Positions 44,138 to 53,560 of a stretch of DNA of 64,000 bases are shown piece by piece. The translations under genes and the position numbers were made by a program. This stretch comes from Pseudobdellovibrionaceae bacterium. GTDB taxonomy: Bacteria; Bdellovibrionota; Bdellovibrionia; Bdellovibrionales; UBA1609. Below the pieces are notes generated by a model. The model did no database searches, was not told where the DNA came from, and worked only from the letters and a program-made list of their open reading frames with translations. The first letter of the stretch is position 1. Every line of letters starts with the position of its first letter. The DNA lies in contig JABJQG010000019.1 in NCBI GenBank assembly GCA_018663505.1, positions 1 through 64,000 on the forward strand, written 5' to 3'.

Positions 44138-45856
44138 CTAAGCTACTTTTAGTTGAGCTTTTGCTAGATCTTCTGAGAGTTTATCTGTTTGTCGACACAC
44201 ATCTCGCAACTCTGCTTGGCCAAGATCGTTTTTAGCGCTTATGCAAAGTAAAATTGAAGTTACTTCTTGATTATGAATGATGGGTACAGCTGTTATCAAT
44301 GGAGGCAGGGCCTCATAACCCCATGATTTAAAAAATGATGTATTTGTATCACCATCCACCACATATCCGTGATAGGGCTTTCTTGTGTTTAAAACAATGG
44401 TAAATAGACTAGGTGTTTTTAAATCTATTGGGTTTGTTGCTACATCAGTGAGGGGCTTAACTTCTTGATTCCACTTCCAAGCTTTAAGTTCTCCATTTAA
44501 GTGACTTAATAAAATAAAATTTTCATAGTTTTGTTTCAATCTTCCAAAATGAAATGACATAATTTCATCTTTTGTATTGTTTTCGCCCACGCTTTGAAAG
44601 TTAACATCCGGTACCATACCAGTGTCATCAGAAGCTCCAACAGAGTTAGAATTGTTGATAGGGGTGTCTATTTGCTCATCTTCTTTAAAGGACTGATCTT
44701 TGATTTCAGGAAGAGCTGTGCCAACCATGGTGAGTTCAAAGTCTTGAGGCTCATCTTCATCATGGGTATGGTTGGTACTGGATAGTTGGCTCTCCATGGT
44801 TTGTGCAGTAACACTAGCTGGAGGTTCAAGAGAAAATTCTGCAGCTTGAGAAGAGAATTCCTCTTCTAGAGTATTTTGGATGGGTTCTGGAGCTGCTTGG
44901 GGTTCTGGAAAACTGAGTTCATCTGACTGCGGAGTCACTGCACTTAAATTTCCCATACCTTCGGGGACATCAGTAAGTACGGCCTGTGATTGAGTTGCTG
45001 CACTGGCGCCACCAAAACCATCTGGCATTTCTAGAACAGGTTCAGGGGTATCTACTGCCTGTTTCTCAGCTTGGTAAAAGATGTCTTCTGGAGACTCTAA
45101 TGTACTCGCCTCAGTTTGAATATTTAAATTTATACCCTCTGGTATATCTGAATTTACAGTTTGCAAATTAGGTGTAGGAGCTATTTCTGCAAAAGATGAT
45201 GCCAAATCATCAAGGCTTGTAGCTGGATGATCAGCACTTTGGGGTGAGGTATGTTCTGATGCTGAGTTTGGCTTAATGGGAGCAGGCTTAGGCTTTAGTT
45301 CCTCTAAGTGTTGTGGCTGAGCTAGTGGAGCCAGTTCTTCAATGGGTTGTAGTTCATCAACAGGCTCATGAGTAAAATTGGTTTGTTGTGATGTTGAAGC
45401 AACATTTTGATTTTCATTTAAAGGATCTATATGAGTGGCCGTTGAAGCTGGTGTGGCAAGAGCCTGTAGCCTTGACCAGTAGTTTTCTAAATCAGTAATT
45501 GAGGCCAAGAAGAACTGGTAAGGTTGACCTAAGCTGATTTGAAAATTGGGTTCAAGACAAGCTATAAATAAAACGCCTTCATCCTCGAAAACAGGAAGAA
45601 AATATGGGTTCCAGTGGGCGTCATTTATTTTTTTCAAATATACATGAGGGTTAGACATGGTTTGAAAAAAATCTGCATTAAGCGAGGCTAAGCTAAAATA
45701 GTTTCTGGCCCAGTTCATATAGGCGGAAGGGGAGACTCTTTGGTTTTGCATATAGGCTTTTAACACTTCAGAATGAGAAGAATATTGTGAGGCCGTATTT
45801 TTGACTTCACTTATCGGAATATTAAAAGCTTTCGCCCATGGGAAATTATGATTCAT
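44138..45856 (-). CDS. GAF-like protein with long acidic linker
   Basis: 572 residues from ATG 45856 (AGG 8 bases upstream; TTG 45862 also in frame). The N-terminal domain (about 1-140) has aromatic-rich strands (PYFLPVFEDEGVLFIACLEP). Residues about 140-410 are low-complexity Pro/Glu/Ser/Gln, probably disordered. The C-terminal domain (about 420-560) looks GAF-like: FHFGRLKQNYENFILL, AWKWN, PYHGYVVDGD, PLITAVPIIHNQEVTSILLCI. No output domain. Such proteins often act in regulation or polarity, but no function can be assigned. Confidence 0.65.
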   Translation of the reverse strand: MNHNFPWAKAFNIPISEVKNTASQYSSHSEVLKAYMQNQRVSPSAYMNWARNYFSLASLNADFFQTMSNPHVYLKKINDAHWNPYFLPVFEDEGVLFIACLEPNFQISLGQPYQFFLASITDLENYWSRLQALATPASTATHIDPLNENQNVASTSQQTNFTHEPVDELQPIEELAPLAQPQHLEELKPKPAPIKPNSASEHTSPQSADHPATSLDDLASSFAEIAPTPNLQTVNSDIPEGINLNIQTEASTLESPEDIFYQAEKQAVDTPEPVLEMPDGFGGASAATQSQAVLTDVPEGMGNLSAVTPQSDELSFPEPQAAPEPIQNTLEEEFSSQAAEFSLEPPASVTAQTMESQLSSTNHTHDEDEPQDFELTMVGTALPEIKDQSFKEDEQIDTPINNSNSVGASDDTGMVPDVNFQSVGENNTKDEIMSFHFGRLKQNYENFILLSHLNGELKAWKWNQEVKPLTDVATNPIDLKTPSLFTIVLNTRKPYHGYVVDGDTNTSFFKSWGYEALPPLITAVPIIHNQEVTSILLCISAKNDLGQAELRDVCRQTDKLSEDLAKAQLKVA

Positions 45857-45963
45857 ATACAAAGCCTATCGGTTTTTACACATTGCTTCTTAAAATGTTA
45901 CTGGAAATTTATGAAGCACTAGACTTAGGTGCTGCGTGAAGGCGTTGCCTTGAAACACAGGGT

Positions 45964-46518
45964 CTAGTTGGTGTAGAGGCTTACTAATTGGTGGCGAATG
46001 ATTCTGTTTAACTTTAACAAAATCACTCCTGAACTTACAGCTCCTATGAACCAAAATGAAGCTAAATTAAAATACACTTCAGCACCCATGAAAATAAAAA
46101 CAGTGACGGCTATTGAAGTAATGGAGAGGTAATATAAAAAACTAGAATTTTTAATTTTATTTAACTCATTTAAGCTTAAGATATATGAGGCTAGTGTTGC
46201 GCCGGAACCAATAAAGATAGTGCCACAAAAAAGCATGCAAATCCTTGCGCCAAAATTGTGGTGAAGAAAATGAAAAAGCTCATAGTTATTAGTTAAGCTA
46301 AAGTTAAATTGTGGGCAAAAAAGCATTGTAAGAAAGCCCACAAAGGCCTGTATGGAAAGGAGTTTGAAAAAAACTTTAACGTGACTTGGATTCAGTTCTT
46401 TTTGCAATTTAAAAAGAAGTTGTTCTTTAATGGCAGAGGGCGCAGGTACATTATTGTTTTTTTGGAAATCTAAAAAATCAGTGTTGGTATCATTGTTTTT
46501 ATTTAGAGAAGGTTTCAC
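45964..46518 (-). CDS. Four-helix membrane protein, probable anti-sigma factor
   Basis: 184 residues. The first 45 are polar and cytoplasmic; four membrane helices follow (about 50-70, 88-110, 125-145, 148-168). It overlaps the ECF sigma gene by 4 bases, so they are translated together. Membrane proteins in this position usually bind and hold the sigma factor. There is no zinc-binding anti-sigma HxxxCxxC motif, so the call rests on context. Confidence 0.6.
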   Translation of the reverse strand: MKPSLNKNNDTNTDFLDFQKNNNVPAPSAIKEQLLFKLQKELNPSHVKVFFKLLSIQAFVGFLTMLFCPQFNFSLTNNYELFHFLHHNFGARICMLFCGTIFIGSGATLASYILSLNELNKIKNSSFLYYLSITSIAVTVFIFMGAEVYFNLASFWFIGAVSSGVILLKLNRIIRHQLVSLYTN

Positions 46519-47048
46519 TTTGACCCTCCAGAATACTTTAGCCTTAATTTCCCTAAACCACGAGAAATTAATTTTCGCGCATTGGCCGGAGAAGTATTTA
46601 GCAGTTTAGATATTTCTGAGAAATCCTTGTCACTGTAGTAGCGTAGCTCTAGAGCTAGTTTTTCTGTTGAACTTAAGCTTTTCTCTTGAGCCAACTCTAT
46701 ATGAGACTCCGCAGAGGCATCAGGCTCAGTGGCGAGGTGAGTGGGGTTGATTTCTATATAGCTTACTTTTTTCTTTTTTAAATGGTCTAACAGCTCGCTA
46801 CGGCAAATGGTATACACCCATTTGAGTAAAGGGTATTTTGGATCATAGTTATCTTTGGATTTATGAAATTTAACAAATATATTTTGAAAGATATCATGAA
46901 TAATGTCTTTATCTGTCAGTCTTCGTTGGAGATAGGTATACACATGGGCTTGGTATTTCTCGTAGATAGCTTCGAACGCCAAAGACTCGCCCTTTTGGTA
47001 AAGCCCCATGAGTTTTTCATCTGATAAATTTGCAAATGGATTGCTCAT
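46515..47048 (-). CDS. ECF-type RNA polymerase sigma factor
   Basis: 177 residues from ATG 47048, with GGGGA 6 bases upstream (Met 47060 is also in frame but lacks a site). Region 2: FEAIYEKYQAHVYTYLQRRL...DIIHDIFQNIFVKFH and the DNA-reading PLLKWVYTICRSELLDHLKK. Region 4: LALELRYYSDKDFSEISKLLNTSPANARKLISRGLGKL, a full HTH. It should direct polymerase to a stress or envelope regulon. Its own promoter lies in the 350 bases toward tRNA-Pro. Confidence 0.9.
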   Translation of the reverse strand: MSNPFANLSDEKLMGLYQKGESLAFEAIYEKYQAHVYTYLQRRLTDKDIIHDIFQNIFVKFHKSKDNYDPKYPLLKWVYTICRSELLDHLKKKKVSYIEINPTHLATEPDASAESHIELAQEKSLSSTEKLALELRYYSDKDFSEISKLLNTSPANARKLISRGLGKLRLKYSGGSK

Positions 47049-47348
47049 GTTTTTCCCCATATTGTACGAGCTTAATTAGTACGCACACCTTTATAAGTGC
47101 TTGGATCTCTATTTATGAAACGCAAATGCTTAATCTCTATACTTATTTGTAACTCATTAATAATACAGTGTAAATCATTAATAAAATTGAAGCTCCCAGA
47201 GGTGAAGACTTTAAAATAACAGGGTTTGATGGAGCAGGGGATTCATAAGCTTACCACCGAGTCAGTGGTTTTAATATTAAAGATAGGGTTATCCCTTAGA
47301 GAGATAAGTTTAGGCAAACAAAATATCCAGGTGGAGATCAGTGAGGAT

Positions 47349-47377
47349 TTGATCTTCATAAAAATTAGAGGTATATC
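47349..47377 (+). promoter_or_regulatory. Promoter of tRNA-Pro
   Basis: TTGATC (47349-47354), a 17-base spacer and TATATC (47372-47377), four of six matches in each box, 25 bases before the tRNA. The region 47049-47348 further left holds direct repeats of CATTAATAA near 47157 and 47178 but no gene. Confidence 0.5.
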
Positions 47378-47401
47378 TATTAACTTTGAAATTGATTTCA
47401 T

Positions 47402-47478
47402 CGGACCGTGGCGCAGCCCGGTAGCGCGCCACCTTGGGGTGGTGGAGGTCGCTGGTTCAAATCCAGTCGGTCCGACCA
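47402..47478 (+). tRNA. tRNA-Pro(GGG)
   Basis: 77 bases with encoded CCA. Acceptor CGGACCG pairs with CGGTCCG, the anticodon stem CCACC/GGTGG encloses loop TTGGGGT giving anticodon GGG, and the T loop is TTCAAAT. Reads CCC and CCU. Confidence 0.95.
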
Positions 47479-47953
47479 ATTTTCTCACAGAAAACCCCAT
47501 ATTGTGTCCTCCTGCCCCCAGCAGTAATAAAAATTTTCTAATAATATTTTCTTTAACACTCTTTTTAAGCTCTCTAAGGGTGCCCTCGCAGGGTGCTCTT
47601 TGCATGCTCCCACTGAGGGCATGCAAATCTTTATAACTTGTTGTATTTATTGCGATTGTTTTTTAATTTTCAAGGGCAGTCTTAAAAAATTGACCTGGTA
47701 ATATAGAACTGTCACTCCAATAATTTTAAGTAGATTAAAAGTCAGGTCTACTGGCCAACTTTTCTGACACCGACGGGTTTACCCATCATTAGGCTATAAA
47801 GCGCCAGAAGAGTTTGAGAGTGAGGTTATGAAACTAAAACAGACAAGTCGACCTGTTCAGAAAATATGGGGCCGAGCTGTCTAGTATCAGGGGCGCACTC
47901 CAGGTTGAAATGTTAAAAACAAGTATCCCACCCTGAAAATGAAGCAATCAGGT
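47479..47953. other. 475-bp non-coding stretch with one hairpin
   Basis: A 9-bp perfect stem, TTTGCATGC (47599-47607) with GCATGCAAA (47619-47627), could terminate the tRNA transcript, though no good T-run follows. Beyond it the sequence has many stops in all frames. Pieces such as the ATG-led 19-codon reading frame at about 47828 look like decayed coding DNA, possibly an old transposase, but I cannot name a family. Confidence 0.35.
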
Positions 47954-48991
47954 TTACCCAGCTGAGCAAAATACTTCGTCCCCTTTCTCTCTTTTTATTA
48001 CTTTAGGCTCTTCATTTGGCCTAACAAGGGTAGTAACAACTTCGCAGCCATCTGCGGATGACTTTCTATCTATAACCTCAAACCCATTTTCGTTTATTTT
48101 AATGAAATCACCCTGATAATCAACTCTTGTTAACTCTACTTCGTTGAAAAAATAAGCGTCAGAAGGAAGCATGTCATCACCATTATGAACTAAAACCCCT
48201 CCTAAATAGTTGCCTTTAACACTTTTAAAGAATTTTACATCGAGAAACCCAGTGGCCAAAAAATTTATTGGAAGGGGTATTTTAAATTCTTTTTTTATGT
48301 TCAAAATTTTAATATTTTCATTTGTAACACTAATAAAGGGGGTGGGATAAAATTTTAGATTGTTTTTATGTGTCCAACCAATAGGTTCTAATTTTTGACT
48401 CACCGTACAGCTATAAGGATAATATAAATTTCCATCTGAAGAATTGACTAGCTTGCTAATTAAAAACCAGTCACCTGATTTACTCATCGTCTTTATCACT
48501 TCAAAATTGTTTACAGATTTAACAACTTCACCTTTTGGTTCTTTGCGTATATTGGCTGGTCCATCTATAACAAAACATCTTTCAATAATGTCATTTTTAT
48601 TTTGCTTAAGAATAACATCTGGCCAATTTTTAAATACTTCGCCTTTTAATTGCCCAATTGATTCAAGAAACATTTCCTTTCTACAATATTTTTCAAGCTC
48701 ACCTGTACTAGTAAGGGTTCGACTTACGTAAAAAAGACCTAGTTTTGAGCCATTAACCTTTACCACGTCTCCTTTCTTTAACCGTAAATCAAGAATAGAT
48801 TCATTGATTATAGAGCAATTTTTAATTTGATGTCTCCTTATAAAGTTCTCAAGTTTTAAATTCTGAGCAGAATCTCGGGAGACACTCTTATGTATAGAAG
48901 AATCTATTTTTATTTTACTATTAAACATATAATAGATGTATCCAGCCAAAAGAAGGTAAACAATTAATCTCAATTTCCCGCTGGCTTTCAT
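47954..48991 (-). CDS. Membrane-anchored protein with SH3-like domains
   Basis: 345 residues. A hydrophobic N terminus (about 8-24) lacks a clear cleavage site and is probably an anchor. Two bacterial SH3-like units are visible: about 55-105 (LKKGDVVKVNGSKLGLFYVS...YC) and about 140-215 (CFVIDGPANIRKEPKGEVVKSV...GDWFLISKL...IGWTHKNNL), the latter with the usual N-I-R-x-x-P and W-x-H/W features. SH3 domains of this kind bind cell-wall peptides. Cys residues pair up along the chain. Ligand and role unknown. Confidence 0.7.
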   Translation of the reverse strand: MKASGKLRLIVYLLLAGYIYYMFNSKIKIDSSIHKSVSRDSAQNLKLENFIRRHQIKNCSIINESILDLRLKKGDVVKVNGSKLGLFYVSRTLTSTGELEKYCRKEMFLESIGQLKGEVFKNWPDVILKQNKNDIIERCFVIDGPANIRKEPKGEVVKSVNNFEVIKTMSKSGDWFLISKLVNSSDGNLYYPYSCTVSQKLEPIGWTHKNNLKFYPTPFISVTNENIKILNIKKEFKIPLPINFLATGFLDVKFFKSVKGNYLGGVLVHNGDDMLPSDAYFFNEVELTRVDYQGDFIKINENGFEVIDRKSSADGCEVVTTLVRPNEEPKVIKREKGDEVFCSAG

Positions 48992-49308
48992 TTCTGCCGA
49001 AACTCCTTGTTTGATTTCCCTAAACTATAAAAAAACTAGTTCAATTTGTCACACAATATAGTTGAATTTTATAAAACCCAATGACTAATACCAAAATTTG
49101 AGCATCTGAATACAGGGATTCAACAATTTAGCTTTAGGATGGTATACTCGCTCACTGCGGAGGACAATTTCACTTCATAAAAACGAAGTTGAAAAAACTA
49201 AATAATTTCATGCACATAATCCATGGAGGACAACTTATGGGGTATTCTCTTGCATGGCCGACCAATTATCAGAGGGACCATGCCGGACACATAAGTTAAG
49301 AGGTTTAA
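48992..49308. repeat. Intergenic region with nested imperfect inverted repeat
   Basis: AACTTATG (49232-49239) pairs with CATAAGTT (49290-49297), and inside it GCATGG (49252-49257) pairs with CCATGC (49278-49283), giving an interrupted hairpin. A 20-codon ORF starts at ATG 49237 after GGAGGACAA, but it lies wholly in the repeat and is probably not a gene. A second GGAGGACAA occurs at 49159 beside a smaller TTTCA/TGAAA dyad. No family recognised. Confidence 0.5.
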
Positions 49309-49692
49309 TTATTTCAAATAATTGAGTTCTGGAGAATGAATCGAGAATGATATAATTTCGCATGTTTTTGGACTAATATTAACTGAACCTGTAACTGGGA
49401 GCTTTTTACGAACTACTATTATCCCAATTTTTATTGTTTCTTCGCCATAGAAGTTACCTTCTTCAGTTACATGAGGATTAAAATAGAGTGTCCCACCATA
49501 ATTAAGAGTCATCTCCCTTATGCTACCAGTAGGATCGTATTCTTCTATGAAATTCTTCAATGACTCTGGTGAATAAATAATGTTTGGGAGTTTATCTTTA
49601 TGACACTTAAATGAATCAGTATTTGCATGAGCCACAGCTGTTGAGAAAAGCAGGGCATACCCAATAAAAAATAAAGTGATTTTTTTTCTCAT
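49309..49692 (-). CDS. Small exported protein
   Basis: 127 residues with a signal peptide ending AHA-NT (about 24) and one Cys pair (FKCHKDK, KTCEI). The mature part is predicted all-beta (MTLNYGGTLYF, IGIIVVRKKLPVTGSVNI). A perfect 12-bp dyad lies 45 bases upstream of the start. No family recognised. Confidence 0.65.
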   Translation of the reverse strand: MRKKITLFFIGYALLFSTAVAHANTDSFKCHKDKLPNIIYSPESLKNFIEEYDPTGSIREMTLNYGGTLYFNPHVTEEGNFYGEETIKIGIIVVRKKLPVTGSVNISPKTCEIISFSIHSPELNYLK

Positions 49693-49736
49693 TTTTGCTC
49701 CTTTAAACTATACACATAATCCTAATGGTTTTTATT

Positions 49737-49766
49737 GTTCCATTAATGATTAACCATTAATGGAAC
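49737..49766. promoter_or_regulatory. 12-bp perfect dyad in a promoter region
   Basis: GTTCCATTAATG, loop ATTAAC, CATTAATGGAAC. On the minus strand no T-run follows, so it is more likely an operator for the gene at 49309-49692 than a terminator of the fragment at 49933. On the plus strand GTTTGTTTT follows, but no gene there needs termination. Confidence 0.45.
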
Positions 49767-49932
49767 GTTTGTTTTAATGAATTTGAATATACCATCACCC
49801 TAATGCTCAATGTTGAGATATTTTTTTTTGGAAAAAATGAAAATGAGTGTCAAAAAGTTCTACGATTTTAAAAATGACGAACTCTTATACGATGCTTGGT
49901 TTCCTATGAAGTCTAAGCTTGCTCTGAGAATA

Positions 49933-50280
49933 TTAGTTTATATTCGGAAGTGTCATATATACAATGCCCTCTTTCATTAGGTCTTTTATTGGGTAACTAG
50001 ATTCATCAAGATAATTAGGAAGACCGTCGTGATTTATATTTAAATAATTATCACCAAAATAAATACCGGTTGCGAAGCTTCTAAAATCATCTGAAGCAAA
50101 AATATTGACATTCGTTTGGGAGGCAAGCTGACTGATTATGCCTTGAGTGAAGTTTGGTGGGTGAGTCGTCCCCAAAGACCACATTCCATGACTTACGGTG
50201 CGGCCGGTACCAAATTGAGCTGAAACAATAATATTTTTTACACCCATTTTAATTTGTTTTTGGAGTTCACTGTTTCCCAA
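49933..50280 (-). pseudogene. Probable 5'-truncated or frameshifted gene
   Basis: The 115-codon frame (KNIIVSAQFGTGRTVSHGMW...DNYLNINHDGLPNYLDES) reads like the C-terminal part of an exported protein but has no signal peptide. Its only starts are a TTG without a ribosome binding site and an internal Met. A stop codon lies two codons upstream. The adjacent frame just upstream reads FAIGVSVPPDSWETVNS and then stops; it could be the missing continuation joined by a frameshift near 50265. That frame in turn has a stop after about 30 codons and no start. A relic is the best explanation. Confidence 0.45.
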
Positions 50281-50441
50281 GAGTCAGGTGGCACCGAGAC
50301 TCCAATGGCAAAGTTATTGCAAACATTTATAGATAAGTTGCTTATTCACTAAGTTGTTAGAAATTAAGCCAATTCTAGCATTCTTAAGTGACAATTTTTG
50401 TATTATGACGAAAATTTAACAGTTATTAATGAGGATAAATT

Positions 50442-51974
50442 ATGCCGCTGATTATAATTATAGTTTCACTAATGTTTTCTAGTAATTTATTTGCTGAAGA
50501 AGATGATCCAAGCTTTATCTTAGATGCCATAGATCAACCGGCCACTCAAAGAGAGAGTTCAACGCCTATGGATGATGATATTGATTCACTTATAAAGAAA
50601 GTTGAAGAGTTAAAGTTTAGTCTAGAAACAAGTAAGTTTGATAAACAGGATTACTTGGGTGAAAGACCACTGCCTATAATCAGTAGGGCTAATTTAGTTG
50701 ATTTAGGCGAAGAGTCTGAGAGGTATTTTAAACATGAATACAAAGACAAGGAAAAGCTATTTGGGTGTTACCTTGATTATATGGAAAACTTAGGGTGGAA
50801 TGTTGTTAAATCTGATGATATATCTGATCTTCAAATTGATTTAAATTTTAAAATTTTTCAAACTACACCTTTGACAAAAAATCAAAATAAAAGACAAATG
50901 AACTTGGTAGTGCCCCGATCTTGGAATAATGGCGAAATTTTTAAATATGCAGCCAACCTAAAGATGAACTATAGCGGGCACAGCCTTGTTTTGGGGGCAT
51001 ACAAGATGAAGTATGCAAAGGCTCTGAATAAAGTTTTAACCAAAATATTAAAAAAGACAAATTATACATTCCCTAAAAAAATAATAAATCCTGAAAGTGG
51101 AGAAGAAGAGATTGGGGATATGGTTAAGCTTCCATCCTCACACTGGAACTGTAATTATGATGTCAAATACAAGAACTCAATGGGATGCTTGGCAAAACCT
51201 AGTGTAACTTCTAGTGAAGCAATTGATGCTATTTATGATGCAGCGATTGAAACAGAGTGTTTTAACGCATCTTATTTATTGCCGATGTTAGTGGAGCGAG
51301 AGGTTTATGGTTCTGATATATATAATAAGATATACCAAAATGGAACATTGACCATTGGCTATGTGGATGGTGCTTCAAATCATTTTAATTTCTGGAATTA
51401 CGTTCTCGCCATTCCAGAGGCGATTGATACAATGTTAGATTCTTCTTATAAGCTCAGACACAAAGGTCCTCTTCTTGCCATCGGACTGCGGGGTGCGATA
51501 ATAAATGAGGGAAAATTTAGAAAAGACTTAAGTACTTTAGAAAATCCATCGGGTCATGAAGTATTATTAGATTCAAAACCTGACCGTAATGAAAACTTTG
51601 TAATTGTTCATATGAGTGAGAACTCTTATCGCTCTTTAGTGAGTTTGGGAACAGCAAATCTTTCAGATAAAATGTTAGAGGCATGGAAACAACTTGGTAA
51701 ACTAAAAAAATATAAAAATCTGAATTCAGATTTTAAAAATAAACAAAAACGGAATAATTGGATAAATAGGTTTCTTAACGACCCTTTTTTCACTGAAACG
51801 CAAGTGTATGTACATCCTTTAGGTGTGATGAGTATTAGAGACCATATAGTGAGGCTTTTTAAGAAAAACCCTAGAATGCCCTATAGGATTCGATTGTTAG
51901 ATACAGCAGGTGTAAATACGTGGTCATTTGATAAATATCAAAATTATTTTATCGGAATGTGTATGGATAACTAA
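50442..51974 (+). CDS. Large exported protein of unknown function
   Basis: 510 residues with a signal peptide ending LFA-EE (about 18) and GAGGA before the ATG. An acidic linker (about 18-60) precedes a globular part with several Cys (GCYLDY, WNCNYD, GCLAKP, ETECFNASY, MCMDN). The C-terminal half has a region around GYVDGASNHFNFWNYVLAIPEAID and LLAIGLRGAIINEG. A papain-like or transglutaminase fold crossed my mind because of the Cys...His...Asp content, but no motif is convincing. First of three consecutive exported-protein genes on this strand. Confidence 0.65.
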   Translation: MPLIIIIVSLMFSSNLFAEEDDPSFILDAIDQPATQRESSTPMDDDIDSLIKKVEELKFSLETSKFDKQDYLGERPLPIISRANLVDLGEESERYFKHEYKDKEKLFGCYLDYMENLGWNVVKSDDISDLQIDLNFKIFQTTPLTKNQNKRQMNLVVPRSWNNGEIFKYAANLKMNYSGHSLVLGAYKMKYAKALNKVLTKILKKTNYTFPKKIINPESGEEEIGDMVKLPSSHWNCNYDVKYKNSMGCLAKPSVTSSEAIDAIYDAAIETECFNASYLLPMLVEREVYGSDIYNKIYQNGTLTIGYVDGASNHFNFWNYVLAIPEAIDTMLDSSYKLRHKGPLLAIGLRGAIINEGKFRKDLSTLENPSGHEVLLDSKPDRNENFVIVHMSENSYRSLVSLGTANLSDKMLEAWKQLGKLKKYKNLNSDFKNKQKRNNWINRFLNDPFFTETQVYVHPLGVMSIRDHIVRLFKKNPRMPYRIRLLDTAGVNTWSFDKYQNYFIGMCMDN

Positions 51975-52113
51975 TGTTTAAAGCCAAAATATGTGTGCAT
52001 GAACACAGAAATTCAACAGATTTTATTTTGAGTGATATGCGCATACACCACTGAGAACAATTCTGTTACAAACTTCCTCAAAATATTTTTGATTACAAAT
52101 AAAAAAGGAACCT

Positions 52114-53346
52114 ATGAAGAATCAACATATTGATAATTTTTTAAACAAAGCAATTTTCTTGATCATAGTTTTTATGGCATCATATGGCTTTGCAGGAGAT
52201 GTGACAAATAAAGACTTTATCAGAACGGTTTCAACACATAAAGAACCAATGGGATTTTTTAATAAGTATCTAATCGAAAATAAAAATGGTGCTGAGTTTT
52301 TTGTTCCTGAGCAAAAGTGGAAGAGTCAATTAATAGATATTACTGTAAACGTTGATAATAAGATACCTGGTACCTTTCCAAGAGTCGGAAACCTCAATAT
52401 TGTTTATGCTCCCTCAACAATGAGTGCCGCTTATTTACCTATACTCACTTATACAAGTAGTTCAGAGTTTCCGAGGAAACTCAACAATACCATGATACTT
52501 GGGAAAAAATTGAATGAGCCTATTGTTGTTCACGAATATGGACATCTATTACTAGATAAGTTTTTAAATGTAGAGTCAGAACATTGGAAGTTTTATTCGG
52601 CATGGATGGTTGCTGACAGAGAAAAAATTGGACCTAAGCTGGCTCAACTAGAAAAGGGTTTACATAATTCAGAGAGAAAATATGCTGAAAAATTCACTGA
52701 CTTAAGCATAATAGAAAAATGCCAAATTGCCTACAATGATAAAGGATATTCTGAATTAGTTTTCGACTGCCGAATTATAATAAATTATATAAATAGAATT
52801 AGTGATTATAAACAAAAAATAGCCGCACTTAATCTAGCTCAAGAGATACAAAACAAATATGACTATAACTTAAGTGTTAAATCTGACTATAAAGGTAATG
52901 GAAAGGATGTATTTAAGGAGTTAACGCCATACTTTGAGTTGTTTTCTGATTACCTTGCCGCTGTAATTTTAAAGCAATGGGACTCAATAGGTAATGTTGC
53001 ATTATCTGAGTATCAAAGCTTTGCCAAGATGATTCTTACAGATAAAAACAATAAGCCTTTGGATGGGGCTACACTCCCAGAATATGCTTTTCATAGAAAC
53101 TTCCCAACAGATATGGAGTTCAATGAATATCAATTTGAAGGCTGGGAAGAAAAATCAAACTACACTCAATTTTTAAAAGTAAGACATTATCTCAGAAAAA
53201 ATACCAGTAATGAAAGTCATCTTTTGTTAGAACTCGCTAATGCCATCAAAAAAACTCTTGAAACCCGAATTTACCCTAGTTTTGAGGAGTATGGTATGGA
53301 AGAAAAAAATGACATGTTAATTCAATATATTGAAGAGCAACTGTAG
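52114..53346 (+). CDS. Exported zinc metalloprotease (gluzincin-like)
   Basis: 410 residues with an N-terminal signal (residues about 13-27, SYGFA-GD) and AAGGA before the ATG. The zinc motif HEYGH is at 140-144, preceded by IVV as in active proteases. The third ligand is probably Glu275 in FELFSDYLA, since gluzincins carry E-x-x-x-D at this place. About 130 residues separate the two, so a large helical insert lies between. The C-terminal part is helical. Probably cleaves proteins outside the cytoplasm; substrate unknown. Confident about the metal site, less about the family. Confidence 0.75.
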   Translation: MKNQHIDNFLNKAIFLIIVFMASYGFAGDVTNKDFIRTVSTHKEPMGFFNKYLIENKNGAEFFVPEQKWKSQLIDITVNVDNKIPGTFPRVGNLNIVYAPSTMSAAYLPILTYTSSSEFPRKLNNTMILGKKLNEPIVVHEYGHLLLDKFLNVESEHWKFYSAWMVADREKIGPKLAQLEKGLHNSERKYAEKFTDLSIIEKCQIAYNDKGYSELVFDCRIIINYINRISDYKQKIAALNLAQEIQNKYDYNLSVKSDYKGNGKDVFKELTPYFELFSDYLAAVILKQWDSIGNVALSEYQSFAKMILTDKNNKPLDGATLPEYAFHRNFPTDMEFNEYQFEGWEEKSNYTQFLKVRHYLRKNTSNESHLLLELANAIKKTLETRIYPSFEEYGMEEKNDMLIQYIEEQL

Positions 53347-53560
53347 TAGTGATCTTAATTTTTTGGCCGTTACCTTGGTGCATCTGACTCAATTCAGTCA
53401 TTAGTCTTGTGAACTCACTGCTTTAAGCCTCTACGTAGACGATCTAGCAGCTTTGCAAGAGCTGGTGGTGTATGTAGCTTTTATATGATGGGGCTATTTT
53501 AAGAATAAAGTTGGAGAGAACATGTTAGAAGTTTAGTATCAAAAATATAATGGAGGTATT

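Noticed and set aside
47226-47636. 136-residue ORF on the plus strand and a 127-residue ORF on the minus strand over the same bases
   Set aside because: Both run through tRNA-Pro and have no ribosome binding site or protein-like composition; they are shadows of the tRNA region.
49237-49299. 20-codon ORF with a good ribosome binding site
   Set aside because: It is fully contained in an inverted repeat and has no similarity to a known small protein; the start is probably coincidental.
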